Counted from the first letter of the stretch, positions 32,778-42,352 are shown. The stretch: 47,775 nucleotides of DNA from Clostridia bacterium (GCA_017467445.1 JAFTSG010000007.1:1-47775), one strand, 5' to 3'. Numbers and translations: made by a program. The notes: generated by a model not told the origin, from the letters alone.

Positions 32778-35557
32778 TGGATTATGGCAAAACACTGAAT
32801 CTGCCGCAAACCGAATTTTCAATGAGGGCAAACCTCCCTCAGAAAGAACCGCAGATTCTTGAAAAATGGGAAGAGAACAAAATTTATGACGAGCTTATGA
32901 AACGTAATGAAGGCAAACCTTCATATGTTCTTCACGACGGCCCTCCGTATGCAAACGGAAACATACATTTGGGTCATACAATGAACAAAATACTTAAAGA
33001 TATAATCGTTAGATATAAGAATATGAGTGGCTATAAAGCTTCTTATATTCCCGGTTGGGATACCCACGGTCTGCCTATTGAAAAACAGGCAATCAAAAAA
33101 CTGGGTATAAATCCGGCACAGGCAGGAATTGTTAAATTCCGCGAAACCTGCCGCGAATTTGCCCTTAAATATGTTGATACACAAAGAGACCAGTTTAAAC
33201 GTCTCGGCGTAATCGGCGACTGGGAAAATCCGTACATCACACTTGACAATAACTATGTTGCAAAACAGATTGAAATGTTCGGACAGATGGCGGAAAAAGG
33301 TCTTATCTATAAAGGACTTAAACCGGTTTACTGGTGCAGTGACTGTGAAACAGCTCTTGCTGAAGCCGAAATCGAATATCAGGACGATGAAACAGCAACA
33401 ATTTACGTTAAATTCCCTGTTAATGACGGTAAAGGAATGTTTGACGGCGTAGCTGAAAAAGTGTTCTTTGTAATCTGGACAACAACCACATGGACCCTTC
33501 CTGCAAACCTTGCAATCTGTCTTAACGCAGATTTTGAATACAGCCTTGTTAAAGTTGGCGACGAAGCATATATTTTTGCATCCGAGCTTGTTGATACTGT
33601 TTGTGCAGATGCAGGCATCGAAAACTATGAAGTTATAAGAACATACAAAGGCTCTGACCTTGAATATATCACATGCCGTCACCCGTTCCTCGACAGAGAT
33701 TCTCTTGTAATCGTGGGCGACCACGTTACACTTGAAGCAGGTAGCGGATGTGTACACACAGCTCCCGGTCACGGTATGGAAGACTATATCGTATGCCAGA
33801 AATATCCTGAAATCGGTAACGTTGTTCCGGTTGACGCAAAAGGATATCTTACAGAAGACGCAGGTAAATTTGCAGGTCTCTTCTATGAAGAATCAAATAA
33901 AGCAATTCTTGAAGACCTCAAGGAAACAGGACACCTTCTTTCCATGAAAGTAATCACTCACTCATATCCGCATTGCTGGAGATGTAAAAAGCCTATCATC
34001 TATCGTGCTACGGAACAGTGGTTTGCATCAGTTGACAGCATAAAAGAAGCTGCTCTTGAAGCAATCAAAGGTGTTGAGTGGATTCCGTCATGGGGCGAAC
34101 TTCGCATCAGCAACATGGTTGGTGACAGAAGTGACTGGTGTATTTCCAGACAGAGAGTATGGGGCGTTCCAATCCCGATTTTCTACTGTAAAGATTGCGG
34201 AAAAGAACTTATAAATAAAGATACAATCAAACTTGTTGCCGACCTCTTCAGAGAAAAAGGTCCGGACTCCTGGTTTGCTATGGATGCAAATGAAATTCTT
34301 GGCGGCGCATTCAAATGCGAATGCGGATGCGGCGAGTTTACAAAAGAAACTGATATTATGGACGTTTGGTTTGACTCCGGTTCATCCCACGGCGCAGTTA
34401 TTGAAGAGCGCGGCTACGGCGATGTTGCTGACCTTTATCTTGAAGGTAACGACCAGTACAGAGGATGGTTCCAGTCATCACTTCTTACAAGTATCGCAAC
34501 AAAAGGCAAAGCACCATACAAATCCGTTCTTACACACGGTATGGTAATTGATGAGGAACGTAGAAAAATGTCCAAATCACTCGGCAACGGTATTGACCCG
34601 CATGAAGTAATCAAAGCAAACGGTGCGGATATCCTCCGTATGTGGATTGCATCTTCCGACTATAAATCCGATGTAAAAATTTCAAAAGACATCCTTGCTC
34701 AGCTTGCGGAAGGATACAGAAAAATCCGTAACACAGCAAGATATATGATAGGCAACTTAAGCGATTTCAATCCTGATGCAGATACAGTCGCATATGAAAA
34801 TATGCAGGAGCTTGACAAATGGGCACTTATGAAATTAAACGCTCTTGTTAAAAAAGTTGAAGATGCGTATAACGCGTTTGATTTCCACGTTGTTTACCAT
34901 GCACTTCATGCATTCTGCGTAGTTGATATGAGTAACTTCTACCTTGACGTTATAAAAGACAGACTCTATACAGAAAAAGCAGACGGAGTGGCAAGACGCA
35001 GTGCACAGACAGCTATGTACACAATTCTTAATGCACTCGTAAGAATGATGTCGCCGATTATTGCATTCTCTTCCGAAGAAATGTGGAAGTTTATGCCACA
35101 CGGCAAAGACGATAATACTGTATCAGTTCTCTTCAACGATATGCCGAAAGCAATTCCGGTATATGATAATGAAGCACTTGAAAATAAATATGCTGACCTT
35201 ATTGCCGCAAGAGCAGACGTTCAGAAAGCCCTTGAAGAAGCAAGAGGAGCAAAAGTAATCGGTCACTCACTTGGTGCGGACGTTACAATTTATGCCGAAG
35301 GAAATAAATATAATTTCCTTAAAGAAAATGAAGATATGCTTAAAACACTCTTCATTGTGTCCGGCGCAAAGGTTGAAGAAGGCAGTGTAGACGGCGCATT
35401 TGAAGGTGAATTTGGAATAAAAGTAAAAGTTGCGGCAGCAGCAGGCGAAAAATGTGAACGTTGCTGGATGTTCAGCGAAACAGTAGGTTCGGATGCAAAT
35501 CATCCTACACTCTGCAGCCGCTGTGCAGCAGCAGTTCCCGAAGGGGCAGGCGAATAA
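32777..35557 (+). CDS. ileS: Isoleucyl-tRNA synthetase
   Basis: 926 aa class I synthetase. The HIGH motif appears as NIHLGHTMNK near residue 58, and KMSKS as RRKMSKSLGNGIDP near 600. Editing-domain features include TTTWTLPANLAI and the GCVHTAPGHG segment. A C-terminal zinc site has CERCW and CSRC. It charges tRNA-Ile and edits misactivated valine. It lies in the division operon by one-base overlap with divIVA, and no T-box leader is present, unlike many Firmicute ileS genes. Confidence 0.97.
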   Translation: MDYGKTLNLPQTEFSMRANLPQKEPQILEKWEENKIYDELMKRNEGKPSYVLHDGPPYANGNIHLGHTMNKILKDIIVRYKNMSGYKASYIPGWDTHGLPIEKQAIKKLGINPAQAGIVKFRETCREFALKYVDTQRDQFKRLGVIGDWENPYITLDNNYVAKQIEMFGQMAEKGLIYKGLKPVYWCSDCETALAEAEIEYQDDETATIYVKFPVNDGKGMFDGVAEKVFFVIWTTTTWTLPANLAICLNADFEYSLVKVGDEAYIFASELVDTVCADAGIENYEVIRTYKGSDLEYITCRHPFLDRDSLVIVGDHVTLEAGSGCVHTAPGHGMEDYIVCQKYPEIGNVVPVDAKGYLTEDAGKFAGLFYEESNKAILEDLKETGHLLSMKVITHSYPHCWRCKKPIIYRATEQWFASVDSIKEAALEAIKGVEWIPSWGELRISNMVGDRSDWCISRQRVWGVPIPIFYCKDCGKELINKDTIKLVADLFREKGPDSWFAMDANEILGGAFKCECGCGEFTKETDIMDVWFDSGSSHGAVIEERGYGDVADLYLEGNDQYRGWFQSSLLTSIATKGKAPYKSVLTHGMVIDEERRKMSKSLGNGIDPHEVIKANGADILRMWIASSDYKSDVKISKDILAQLAEGYRKIRNTARYMIGNLSDFNPDADTVAYENMQELDKWALMKLNALVKKVEDAYNAFDFHVVYHALHAFCVVDMSNFYLDVIKDRLYTEKADGVARRSAQTAMYTILNALVRMMSPIIAFSSEEMWKFMPHGKDDNTVSVLFNDMPKAIPVYDNEALENKYADLIAARADVQKALEEARGAKVIGHSLGADVTIYAEGNKYNFLKENEDMLKTLFIVSGAKVEEGSVDGAFEGEFGIKVKVAAAAGEKCERCWMFSETVGSDANHPTLCSRCAAAVPEGAGE

Positions 35558-35559
35558 TT

Positions 35560-36348
35560 ATGCCCGAGGTTATAGATTTTCACTGCCATGTGTTTCCGGA
35601 GGCGGTTGCGGCAAAAGCCACAAACAACGTCGGAAACTACTACGGCATAAATATGCATGGCAAAGGCCTTGCCACCGAGCTTGAGAACTTCAATAAAAGC
35701 TTTCCGGTAAAAGGGTTTGTAATTCATTCTTCCGCAACAACACCGCATCAGGTTGAACATGTAAACGACTTTATTGCGGACTACGTTAAAAAGGACGATT
35801 GCTTTATCGGGTTTGGTACAATCCATCCCGGATACGAAAATTACAAAAAAGAAATCTACCGCATAAAAGCGCTCGGCCTTAAAGGAATAAAATTTCATCC
35901 GGACTTTCAGGGTTTCAAAATTGATGACCCTGAAATGTTCCCGATATACGATTTTCTTGCAGCACAAGGACTTCCGGCGCTGTTCCACGTAGGGGATGAA
36001 CATACCGATAATTCAACCCCGCAGGCTATGGCATCGGTGCTTGATATGTTTCCGAACTTTACGGTAATTGCCGCACATATGGGCGGGTTCTCCAAATGGG
36101 ACGAGGCGGAAAAATGTCTGTATGGCAAAAACGTATATTTTGATACGTCAAGCACGGTTATCCGCATATCGCACGAGCACCTGCGTGAACTGATTTATGA
36201 ACACGGCGTGGATAAAATCCTGTTCGGAAGCGACTATCCGGTGCAGACAACAAAAGAAGCATATGAGGATATGTTAAAACTTGGTCTTCCCGAAGAAGAT
36301 TTAGAAAAAATCTTGCATAAAAACGCAGAAAAACTTTTAGGTTTATAA
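35560..36348 (+). CDS. Amidohydrolase-family metal-dependent hydrolase
   Basis: 262 aa TIM-barrel protein (Amidohydro_2-like). Metal motifs are DFHCHVFPE (HxH), GIKFHPDF, HVGDEHTD, AAHMGG and the late LFGSDYP (catalytic Asp). Relatives include decarboxylases and TatD-like hydrolases; the substrate is unknown. The start at 35560 is 2 nt after the ileS stop with GAAGGGGC upstream. The longer open frame runs inside ileS. A strong terminator follows. Confidence 0.88.
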   Translation: MPEVIDFHCHVFPEAVAAKATNNVGNYYGINMHGKGLATELENFNKSFPVKGFVIHSSATTPHQVEHVNDFIADYVKKDDCFIGFGTIHPGYENYKKEIYRIKALGLKGIKFHPDFQGFKIDDPEMFPIYDFLAAQGLPALFHVGDEHTDNSTPQAMASVLDMFPNFTVIAAHMGGFSKWDEAEKCLYGKNVYFDTSSTVIRISHEHLRELIYEHGVDKILFGSDYPVQTTKEAYEDMLKLGLPEEDLEKILHKNAEKLLGL

Positions 36349-36379
36349 AAAAACCGCTTGCATAGGCAAGCGGTTTTTT
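36347..36379. terminator. Bidirectional terminator between the ileS operon and comFC
   Basis: AAAAAACCGCTTGC-ATAG-GCAAGCGGTTTTTT serves both converging transcripts. Confidence 0.93.
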
Positions 36380-37097
36380 ATATTTTAGGTACTGCTTTTG
36401 CTACTGTTGCTACAAGCACGTATTTTGCACCGGCACGTTTCAATATTCTTGAAATTTCATTAACCGTTGCGCCGGTTGTAAACACGTCGTCTATAAGAAG
36501 AACATTTTTACCTTTCACATCATCAGGTAGCGCAACCTTATACACTCCACGCACATTTGCTGCACGATTTCGTGCATTTAGTGTATGCTGCGGAAGATTA
36601 TTCTTTATTTTTGTGGCGGCTTTCGGAAGAAGGGGTATACCAAGCTTTTTGGATACATACTTTCCAAGAAGTGCCGCGTGATCAAACCCTCTTTTATAAT
36701 ATCTCTTTTTATCGGGCGGTGCACACACTATAATATCAAACGCATTTGCTTTTGCGCCTGATTTTTCAAACGCATATTCTATAAATCCGGCAAGCGTTTT
36801 TGCCATATATGGCTCGGGACGGAATTTAAACCTGTGAATTGCTTTTCGTAAGTTTTCCGTATACCTCGATGCGGAAACTGCGCCGTCAAAATATCGTTTA
36901 GCCGCTTTGCAGGTATAGCACAGCGGCCTTCCATTTTCGGTAAGAACACCCGAACATTTACTGCAGCAAATAATTTTGAATTTATATTCCGCATCGCAAG
37001 CACTGCAGATAAAATTATCCGTGTGCTTATTAAGTAATTTCCCGCAAATTATACATTTTGCAGGGAAAAAGAAATCAAGAATTTTATCAAATACCAT
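36378..37097 (-). CDS. comFC: ComF-family phosphoribosyltransferase-like protein
   Basis: 239 aa from the ATG at 37097. An N-terminal zinc ribbon has CIIC, CSAC, CSKC and CYTC pairs (residues 15-66). The PRTase domain carries the PRPP motif VLLIDDVFTTGATVNE near the C-terminus. ComFC takes part in natural competence, handling incoming single-stranded DNA with the ComFA helicase. No comFA is here; it is instead downstream of recD2 and overlaps its end. An upstream GTG at 37106 is also in frame, but GGGTG is better spaced for the ATG. Confidence 0.9.
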   Translation of the reverse strand: MVFDKILDFFFPAKCIICGKLLNKHTDNFICSACDAEYKFKIICCSKCSGVLTENGRPLCYTCKAAKRYFDGAVSASRYTENLRKAIHRFKFRPEPYMAKTLAGFIEYAFEKSGAKANAFDIIVCAPPDKKRYYKRGFDHAALLGKYVSKKLGIPLLPKAATKIKNNLPQHTLNARNRAANVRGVYKVALPDDVKGKNVLLIDDVFTTGATVNEISRILKRAGAKYVLVATVAKAVPKI

Positions 37098-39288
37098 TAT
37101 TTTCACCCGAAAGAAGATTTTTAAGTCCGCTGTAGCGCTCCGCCTGATAGTTGTTATCGGTCATAAACTGAATTACATCCTCACGCCCCACCAGGACAAC
37201 AAGGCGTTTTGCTCTTGTTACTGCGGTGTAAAACAGATTTCTGCTCATCAGGTTTTTGTGTGCGGGGAATACCGGCATAATTACGGCGGTAAACTCGCTG
37301 CCCTGACTTTTGTGAACAGTTACTGCATACGCAAGCTCAATGTCGTCAATCAGTTCAATCGGATATTCAACTTTTTTCTCGCCGTCAAACAGTATGTCAA
37401 TAATGCCGCTTTTTGTATCAATATGCTCAACAATTCCCATATCGCCGTTAAAAATTCCACTGCCGATAATATCGGACGTGGTTGTCCATTCAATATCGTA
37501 ATTGTTTTTCACCTGCATAACCTTATCGCCTGTGCGGATGGTAAGCTGGCCGCGTTTTATTTCCTTTTTATCGTGGGATGGTGGGTTGAACACATTCTGC
37601 AAATGAGAATTTAAGTTTATTGAGCCCATTTCGCCGCGTTTTGTCGGCGTAATTACCTGAATTCCGGAAAGTGCATCCACCCCAAGGAATTTAGGCAGGC
37701 GTTTTTCGGCAAGCTGCAAAATTTCAGAAATTCCGTCTTTCGGCAGCTGTCTTCGGATAAAGAAAAAGTCGCCCGATTTATCGTTACATTCGGGATAAAT
37801 ACCGGAATTAATGTTATGTGCATTAACAACAATCATACTTTCTTTTGCCTGACGGAAAATTTCCGTAAGGCGGATAACCCCAAACCTCTCGCTGTCAATA
37901 ATATCGTGCAGAACATTTCCTGCTCCAACGGACGGAAGCTGGTCGCAGTCGCCCACAAGAATAAGGCGGCATCCGTGCGGCACGGCTTTCAGCAGATTGT
38001 AAAACAAAAGTATGTCAATCATAGAGGCTTCGTCCACAATAAGAACATCGGTTTCGATAGGATTAGTCGAAGTGCGCTTGAACACAAGCTTTGACGAGTC
38101 AAGCGAATACTCCATTTCAAGAAGTCGGTGTATAGTTTTTGCTTCCATATCGCAGGTTTCACTCATTCGTTTTGCGGCTCTGCCTGTCGGTGCACACAGG
38201 GTAACGGTTTTCTTCTCGCTTTTCATAAGCGAAATAATGGTGTTTATAATAGTGGTTTTGCCCGTGCCCGGACCGCCCGTAATTACCGTAAGCGCATTTT
38301 CAGAGGCATATTTAACAGCCTGCCGCTGCTTTTCGGCAAGCGGGAAATTATTTTCTTCAAATACCGCAATTTTCTTATCTATATTTTTAATATTGTCTTT
38401 TATAACCGCATCCGCAAGTTCGGGCAGCATATATGCACAACCCATTTCGGCGGTATAATATGCCGGCAGATAAATGGCATTGGTTTCGCCGAAAGTGCGT
38501 TTTTTAAGCCTTCCGGAAACAAGAAGTCCCGCAATATGCGCGGATATAAAATTCTCGTCCGTACCGAGCATATTCATAGCATATTCCGTAAGCACATCCG
38601 TAGGAAGATACGTGTGCCCGCCCGACAAAGATTCGGTCAGAATATATACAAGCGCGGCATCAACACGTTTCGGATTATCGCGGGCAACACCCATGCTTTC
38701 CGCCATTTTATCCGCAGTTTTAAACCCTATGCCGTCAATATCGCACATGGCATATGGATTTTCGGATATGGTTTCAATGGTGGTTTCGCCGAAATGTTTG
38801 TATATCTTATATGCAAGATTTACAGACACATCAAATCCTTTGAAATATGAAATTATTTTTTGGATATTAATCTGGTTTAAATACTGATTGTGAATGGAAA
38901 GTGCAAGCTTGTTTGAAATGCCTTTCACGGAAGAAAGCATTTCGGGTGAATTCTGGATTACGTCAAGCGAATCCTCGCCAAAACGGTCAACAATACGTTT
39001 TGCCGTTGCCTCGCGCACACCTTTTATCGCACCGGACGATAAATAAAGCAAGATAGCCTCCGATTCTTTGGGGACGGCTTTTTCAAAGCTTGCGGCTTTA
39101 AACTGCTCGCCGTATTCAAGATGGGTAACCCACTGCCCCGAAACGGTAAGCCTATCGCCTATATGAATAAACGGCAAGGTTCCGCATACAGTAATGCACT
39201 CCTCGCCGCATTCAAGTTCGCATATTGTGTATCCGTTTTCTTCATTTGTATATATAATTTCGTATACTACGCCTTCAATTGTTTCCAT
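37087..39288 (-). CDS. recD2: ATP-dependent RecD2-type DNA helicase
   Basis: 733 aa. The N-terminal OB-like and helix-hairpin-helix region (VKGISNKLALSI, IDGIGFKTADKMAESMG) is typical of RecD2. Helicase motifs are GGPGTGKTTIINTII (Walker A, near 340), APTGRAAKR, VDEASMID, GDCDQLPSVGAGNVL, TEIFRQA and the late YAVTVHKSQGSEF and LFYTAVTRAK. It is a 5'-3' SF1B helicase used in DNA repair without RecBC. I chose the ATG at 39288, preceded by GAGGTTAATT; the longer frame lacks a ribosome site. Confidence 0.95.
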   Translation of the reverse strand: METIEGVVYEIIYTNEENGYTICELECGEECITVCGTLPFIHIGDRLTVSGQWVTHLEYGEQFKAASFEKAVPKESEAILLYLSSGAIKGVREATAKRIVDRFGEDSLDVIQNSPEMLSSVKGISNKLALSIHNQYLNQINIQKIISYFKGFDVSVNLAYKIYKHFGETTIETISENPYAMCDIDGIGFKTADKMAESMGVARDNPKRVDAALVYILTESLSGGHTYLPTDVLTEYAMNMLGTDENFISAHIAGLLVSGRLKKRTFGETNAIYLPAYYTAEMGCAYMLPELADAVIKDNIKNIDKKIAVFEENNFPLAEKQRQAVKYASENALTVITGGPGTGKTTIINTIISLMKSEKKTVTLCAPTGRAAKRMSETCDMEAKTIHRLLEMEYSLDSSKLVFKRTSTNPIETDVLIVDEASMIDILLFYNLLKAVPHGCRLILVGDCDQLPSVGAGNVLHDIIDSERFGVIRLTEIFRQAKESMIVVNAHNINSGIYPECNDKSGDFFFIRRQLPKDGISEILQLAEKRLPKFLGVDALSGIQVITPTKRGEMGSINLNSHLQNVFNPPSHDKKEIKRGQLTIRTGDKVMQVKNNYDIEWTTTSDIIGSGIFNGDMGIVEHIDTKSGIIDILFDGEKKVEYPIELIDDIELAYAVTVHKSQGSEFTAVIMPVFPAHKNLMSRNLFYTAVTRAKRLVVLVGREDVIQFMTDNNYQAERYSGLKNLLSGENNGI

Positions 39289-39347
39289 AATTAACCTCGA
39301 CTGTAAGAGTATATACTTATTATATAACAAACGGAAAAAACTTGCAA

Positions 39348-39926
39348 CTACTTTCCTTTAATAATAGGTGAAAGCCGTTTATAAACAAGCATTGTAATAA
39401 CGGAAAGAAGAATTCCGCGTACAAAGGAAAACGGCAGGTTAAACACTAAAAGCCCTTTTATAAGGGTGTTTGCCCATGGACAAAGCATAGTGTACATTCC
39501 GATAACCGCATCCTTTGACATAATGCTGAAATAAAACGGATATGTGATATAAAGGTTTACAAAAAAACCTACAATGCACATTGCAATTGTGCCTGCAAAT
39601 GCACCGATAACAGCACCTTTTTTTGTTTTGTGGTATTTGTAAATAATACCTGCCACAAATACAAAGGATGCGCCGTTCAAGAAGTTCGCCAGCTCGCCGA
39701 CCCCGCCTGTTGTGGTCTCAATAAGGCAAATGAGATTTTTGACAAGGCAGATCAAAACACCCCACACGGGGCCAAGCGAGAAGGCACCTATAAGAGCAGG
39801 TAAGTCACCAAAATCAAGCGTAAGGTAAGGTGGTAAGAAGGGTAAAGGCAGTTTCAAAAACATAAGTACGGTTGATATGGCGGCAAACACTGCGCAAACT
39901 GTCAGTTTTCTTAAATTTTTATTCAT
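39348..39926 (-). CDS. ECF riboflavin transporter substrate-binding subunit (RibU-like)
   Basis: 192 aa with six hydrophobic segments. It begins MNKNLRKLTVCAVFAAISTVLMFL and contains LTLDFGDLPALIGAFSLGPVWGVLI, typical of ECF S components of the RibU type. Substrate assignment to riboflavin/flavin is supported by the FMN riboswitch just upstream. It would work with a shared EcfT-EcfA module encoded elsewhere. AAGGAGACCAATGTT precedes the ATG; the longer frame starts inside the terminator. Confidence 0.92.
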   Translation of the reverse strand: MNKNLRKLTVCAVFAAISTVLMFLKLPLPFLPPYLTLDFGDLPALIGAFSLGPVWGVLICLVKNLICLIETTTGGVGELANFLNGASFVFVAGIIYKYHKTKKGAVIGAFAGTIAMCIVGFFVNLYITYPFYFSIMSKDAVIGMYTMLCPWANTLIKGLLVFNLPFSFVRGILLSVITMLVYKRLSPIIKGK

Positions 39927-39941
39927 AACATTGGTCTCCTT

Positions 39942-39974
39942 AAAAAATAATGCCCTGTAAAAATTACAGGGCAT
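39942..39974 (-). terminator. Riboswitch expression-platform terminator
   Basis: Minus strand: ATGCCCTGTAA-TTTT-TACAGGGCAT then TTATTTTTT, placed between the FMN aptamer and the Shine-Dalgarno. FMN binding should allow it to form and stop transcription. Confidence 0.88.
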
Positions 39975-40002
39975 ATATGTGTAGCTTTATTAAAAAAGCG
40001 TA

Positions 40003-40112
40003 AACTTTTTCCATCCGGACTGTACCGTCGGCTTTGGAATTTCACCAAATCAACCGCAAGGAGAGCGGCTCGTGGGCTGTACCACCGGTAGGGAATTTCA
40101 CCCTGCCCCAAA
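40003..40112 (-). promoter_or_regulatory. FMN riboswitch (RFN element)
   Basis: On the minus strand the conserved RFN blocks appear in order: GGGGCAGGGTGAAATTCCC, ACCGGTGGTA, AGCCCACGAGCCG, GATTTGGTGAAATTCCAA, AGCCGACGGTACAGTCCGGA and TGGAAAAAG. It controls the RibU-like transporter gene through the downstream terminator. Confidence 0.97.
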
Positions 40113-40124
40113 ATTTACTTTTTC

Positions 40125-40153
40125 ATTTTATCATATGTTATATTATATGTCAA
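40125..40153 (-). promoter_or_regulatory. Promoter of the FMN-riboswitch/RibU transcript
   Basis: Minus strand: TTGACA (40153-40148), 17-bp spacer, TAAAAT (40130-40125). Confidence 0.8.
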
Positions 40154-40226
40154 GTGTTAAATTTTTGTCCGTAAAATTATAAAATAATGATAATTTATAG
40201 GTGATGATTAAATAACAGGAGGGATT

Positions 40227-40365
40227 ATGATGAGCAAAAAAAGATGAACAGACACTTATAAAAGCTCTTGAAGACGGCAAAATTGCGGGCGCAGGTGATA
40301 TCGTGAGAGTATTAAATGGCGAAAGACCTGTTTTTAATAAAATTGTAAAAAGCATCGTCGGCTGA
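40227..40365 (+). pseudogene. Small frameshifted gene (A7 tract)
   Basis: A strong Shine-Dalgarno (AGGAGGG) precedes ATG-ATG-AGC, but after a run of seven A's (40236-40242) the frame meets TGA at once. One base later the reading is open and codon-like for 40 more residues (DEQTLIKALEDGKIAGAGDI, then VRVLNGERPVFNKIVKSIVG and a stop). Six A's would give an intact protein of about 45 aa. It is therefore a frameshift mutation, a sequencing error in a homopolymer, or a recoding/slippage site. I do not recognise the product. Confidence 0.6.
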
Positions 40366-40391
40366 TGGTGTTTTTTTGTAAAAAATGTTGA

Positions 40392-40420
40392 TTGATTGCG
40401 CATGTTGCAGATGATATAAT
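40392..40420 (+). promoter_or_regulatory. Promoter of the Na/Pi cotransporter
   Basis: TTGATT (40392-40397), 17-bp spacer, TATAAT (40415-40420). Confidence 0.78.
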
Positions 40421-40458
40421 TTATATGGATAAATGAAAAAGAGGAAAGGAAATGATCT

Positions 40459-42201
40459 ATGAATTTTTTTGATGTACTTACTTTAATCGGCGGACTTTGT
40501 CTGTTTCTTTTCGGTATGAACATTATGGGCGATGCGCTTGAACGCCGTGCAGGGAATAAACTGAGTGCTGTTATCGGTAAGCTAACCACAAATAAATTTG
40601 CAGGCTTTCTGACCGGACTTGGCGTAACGGCGGTTATACAAAGTTCTTCCGCAACAACTGTAATGGCGGTAGGTTTTGTAAACTCCGGTCTTATGACGCT
40701 CAAACAGTCCATCAGCGTTATTATGGGTGCAAACATCGGCACAACAGTAACGGCATGGATTTTAAGCCTTGGCGGTATTGAAAGCAGTAACTTTTTTGTT
40801 CAGCTTTTCAAACCAATGTCATTTACTCCGCTTCTTGCACTTATAGGTATTGTTTGCCAGATGTTCGGCAAAACAAATAAGAAAAAAGATACCGGTATGA
40901 TACTCCTTGGTTTTGCAGTTCTTATGTTTGGTATGGACATAATGTCGGAAGCAGTGTCAGAACTTGAAAATGTTCCGCAGTTCCGGCAGATGTTTGTAAT
41001 GTTTTCAAACCCGATACTCGGTGTGCTTGCCGGTGCGGTGCTTACTGCAATAATCCAGTCAAGCTCGGCATCTGTTGGTATACTTCAGGCGCTTACTGTA
41101 ACGGGTTCTATATCATACGGTGCGGCATTCCCGATTATTATGGGTCAGAACATCGGCACATGCATAACGGCAATTCTTTCGTCTTTCGGTACAAACAGAA
41201 ATGCAAAACGTGTTGCACTTGCACATCTTTCATTTAATATAATAGGTACCGTAATACTTATGACGGTGTTGTACATAGTAAGAGCGTTTTTTGTAGTGCC
41301 TCTTCTTGATGAACAGGCAACACATTTCGGTATAGCGGTTGCGCATTCATGCTTTAATGTAATATGTACAGCAATTCTCCTGCCGATGTCGGGATTTCTT
41401 GAAAAGCTTGTTTGTAAGCTTGTTCCCGATACCAATAAGAAAGAAGTTAAAACAGAACTTGACGAAAGACTTCTTGCCACACCCGCCATCGCTTTAAGCA
41501 CAAGCCGTAACTATACACTTGAAATGGCAAAAAGTGCTGTAAGTGCATTGAAAGACGGTATATATATGCTTTCTGAGTATAAACCTGCCGTTGCAGAAGA
41601 AATACGCGAGACGGAAGAAAAAACCGACCATTATGAAGATATTATCGGTAACTATCTTATAAAGCTTTCTTCGCATCAGCTTAATGAACAGGAAAGTGCC
41701 GAAACCACAAAACTTCTTCGTGTTATAGGAGATTTTGAACGTATTTCCGACCACGGCGTAAATATTCTGGAATCAGCGGAAGAACTCAGGGAAAAGGAAA
41801 TGGATTTCTCCGATGCTGCAAAAAAAGAACTTACTACACTAGCGAATGCGGTTGTGGAAATAACAGGACTTGCACTTAAAGCATTTGAAGAAAATGATTT
41901 GGAAGCGGCGCTTGATATTGAACCGCTTGAAGAAATAATTGATAATCTCAAAGAAAGACTCCGTGCAAATCATATTGAAAGACTTCAGAAAGGCGGATGC
42001 AGTATTGAAGCGGGATTTGTGTGGTCAGACCTTATCACAAATCTGGAAAGAGTATCGGACCACTGCTCAAATATCGGTGGCTGCGTAATTGAAACCTCGC
42101 ATAATAATCTTAATATGCACGAAGGTCTGCGCAGAATGAAATCCGAAAGTCCAGAATACAAAAACAAATTTGAGTATTATTTTGATAAATACAAAATATA
42201 A
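40459..42201 (+). CDS. Na/Pi cotransporter family protein with PhoU domain
   Basis: 580 aa. The N-terminal transport domain (about 1-310) carries the two inverted QSSSA repeats of the family: VIQSSSATTVMAVGFVNSG near 60 and IIQSSSASVGIL near 195. GANIGTTVTAW and GQNIGTCITAI follow them. The C-terminal half (about 345-560) is a PhoU-like helical domain. It is related to YjbB/NptA, which move phosphate with Na+ or export it. It is monocistronic with a good promoter and terminator. GAAAGGAAATGATCT precedes the ATG. Confidence 0.92.
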   Translation: MNFFDVLTLIGGLCLFLFGMNIMGDALERRAGNKLSAVIGKLTTNKFAGFLTGLGVTAVIQSSSATTVMAVGFVNSGLMTLKQSISVIMGANIGTTVTAWILSLGGIESSNFFVQLFKPMSFTPLLALIGIVCQMFGKTNKKKDTGMILLGFAVLMFGMDIMSEAVSELENVPQFRQMFVMFSNPILGVLAGAVLTAIIQSSSASVGILQALTVTGSISYGAAFPIIMGQNIGTCITAILSSFGTNRNAKRVALAHLSFNIIGTVILMTVLYIVRAFFVVPLLDEQATHFGIAVAHSCFNVICTAILLPMSGFLEKLVCKLVPDTNKKEVKTELDERLLATPAIALSTSRNYTLEMAKSAVSALKDGIYMLSEYKPAVAEEIRETEEKTDHYEDIIGNYLIKLSSHQLNEQESAETTKLLRVIGDFERISDHGVNILESAEELREKEMDFSDAAKKELTTLANAVVEITGLALKAFEENDLEAALDIEPLEEIIDNLKERLRANHIERLQKGGCSIEAGFVWSDLITNLERVSDHCSNIGGCVIETSHNNLNMHEGLRRMKSESPEYKNKFEYYFDKYKI

Positions 42202-42205
42202 AAAG

Positions 42206-42234
42206 AAAAAGCTTGCCGAAAGGCAAGCTTTTTT
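42206..42234 (+). terminator. Terminator of the Na/Pi cotransporter
   Basis: AAAAGCTTGCC-GAAA-GGCAAGCTTTT with a T-run. Confidence 0.93.
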
Positions 42235-42271
42235 GGGGTAGTGAATAGTGAAAAGTGAATAGGTAATAAGT

Positions 42272-42307
42272 AAAAACGACAAGATTTTTTTCAAATCTTG
42301 TCGTTTT
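42272..42307. terminator. Terminator at the tRNA-Thr 3' side
   Basis: AAAAACGACAAGATTT and AAATCTTGTCGTTTTT form a near-perfect symmetrical hairpin. On the minus strand it directly follows the tRNA-Thr 3' end, so it is the original terminator of the tRNA gene now separated from its 5' half. Just left of it (42239-42266) is a simple AGTGAATAGTGAAAAGTGAATAG-like direct repeat. Confidence 0.85.
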
Positions 42308-42352
42308 TGGAGCTGATAACCGGATTCGAACCGGTGACCTCTTCCTTACCAA
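42308..42352 (-). other. tRNA-Thr(GGT) 3' fragment: attachment site of an integrative element
   Basis: On the minus strand, TTGGTAAGGAAGAGG (anticodon GGT and 3' anticodon stem) runs into GTCACCGGTTCGAATCCGGT (T arm) and TATCAGCTCCA. The match to tRNA-Thr(GGT) stops in the anticodon loop, and no 5' half lies to the right. This is the expected att junction of an element that entered the tRNA gene. The restored full tRNA should lie at the far end, beyond the window. Confidence 0.85.

Noticed and set aside
32700-32800. T-box leader for ileS
   Set aside because: ileS overlaps divIVA by one base and no T-box consensus lies within or before it.
36976-38887. Several plus-strand ORFs over recD2
   Set aside because: They are antisense shadows of recD2, whose helicase motifs run unbroken on the minus strand.
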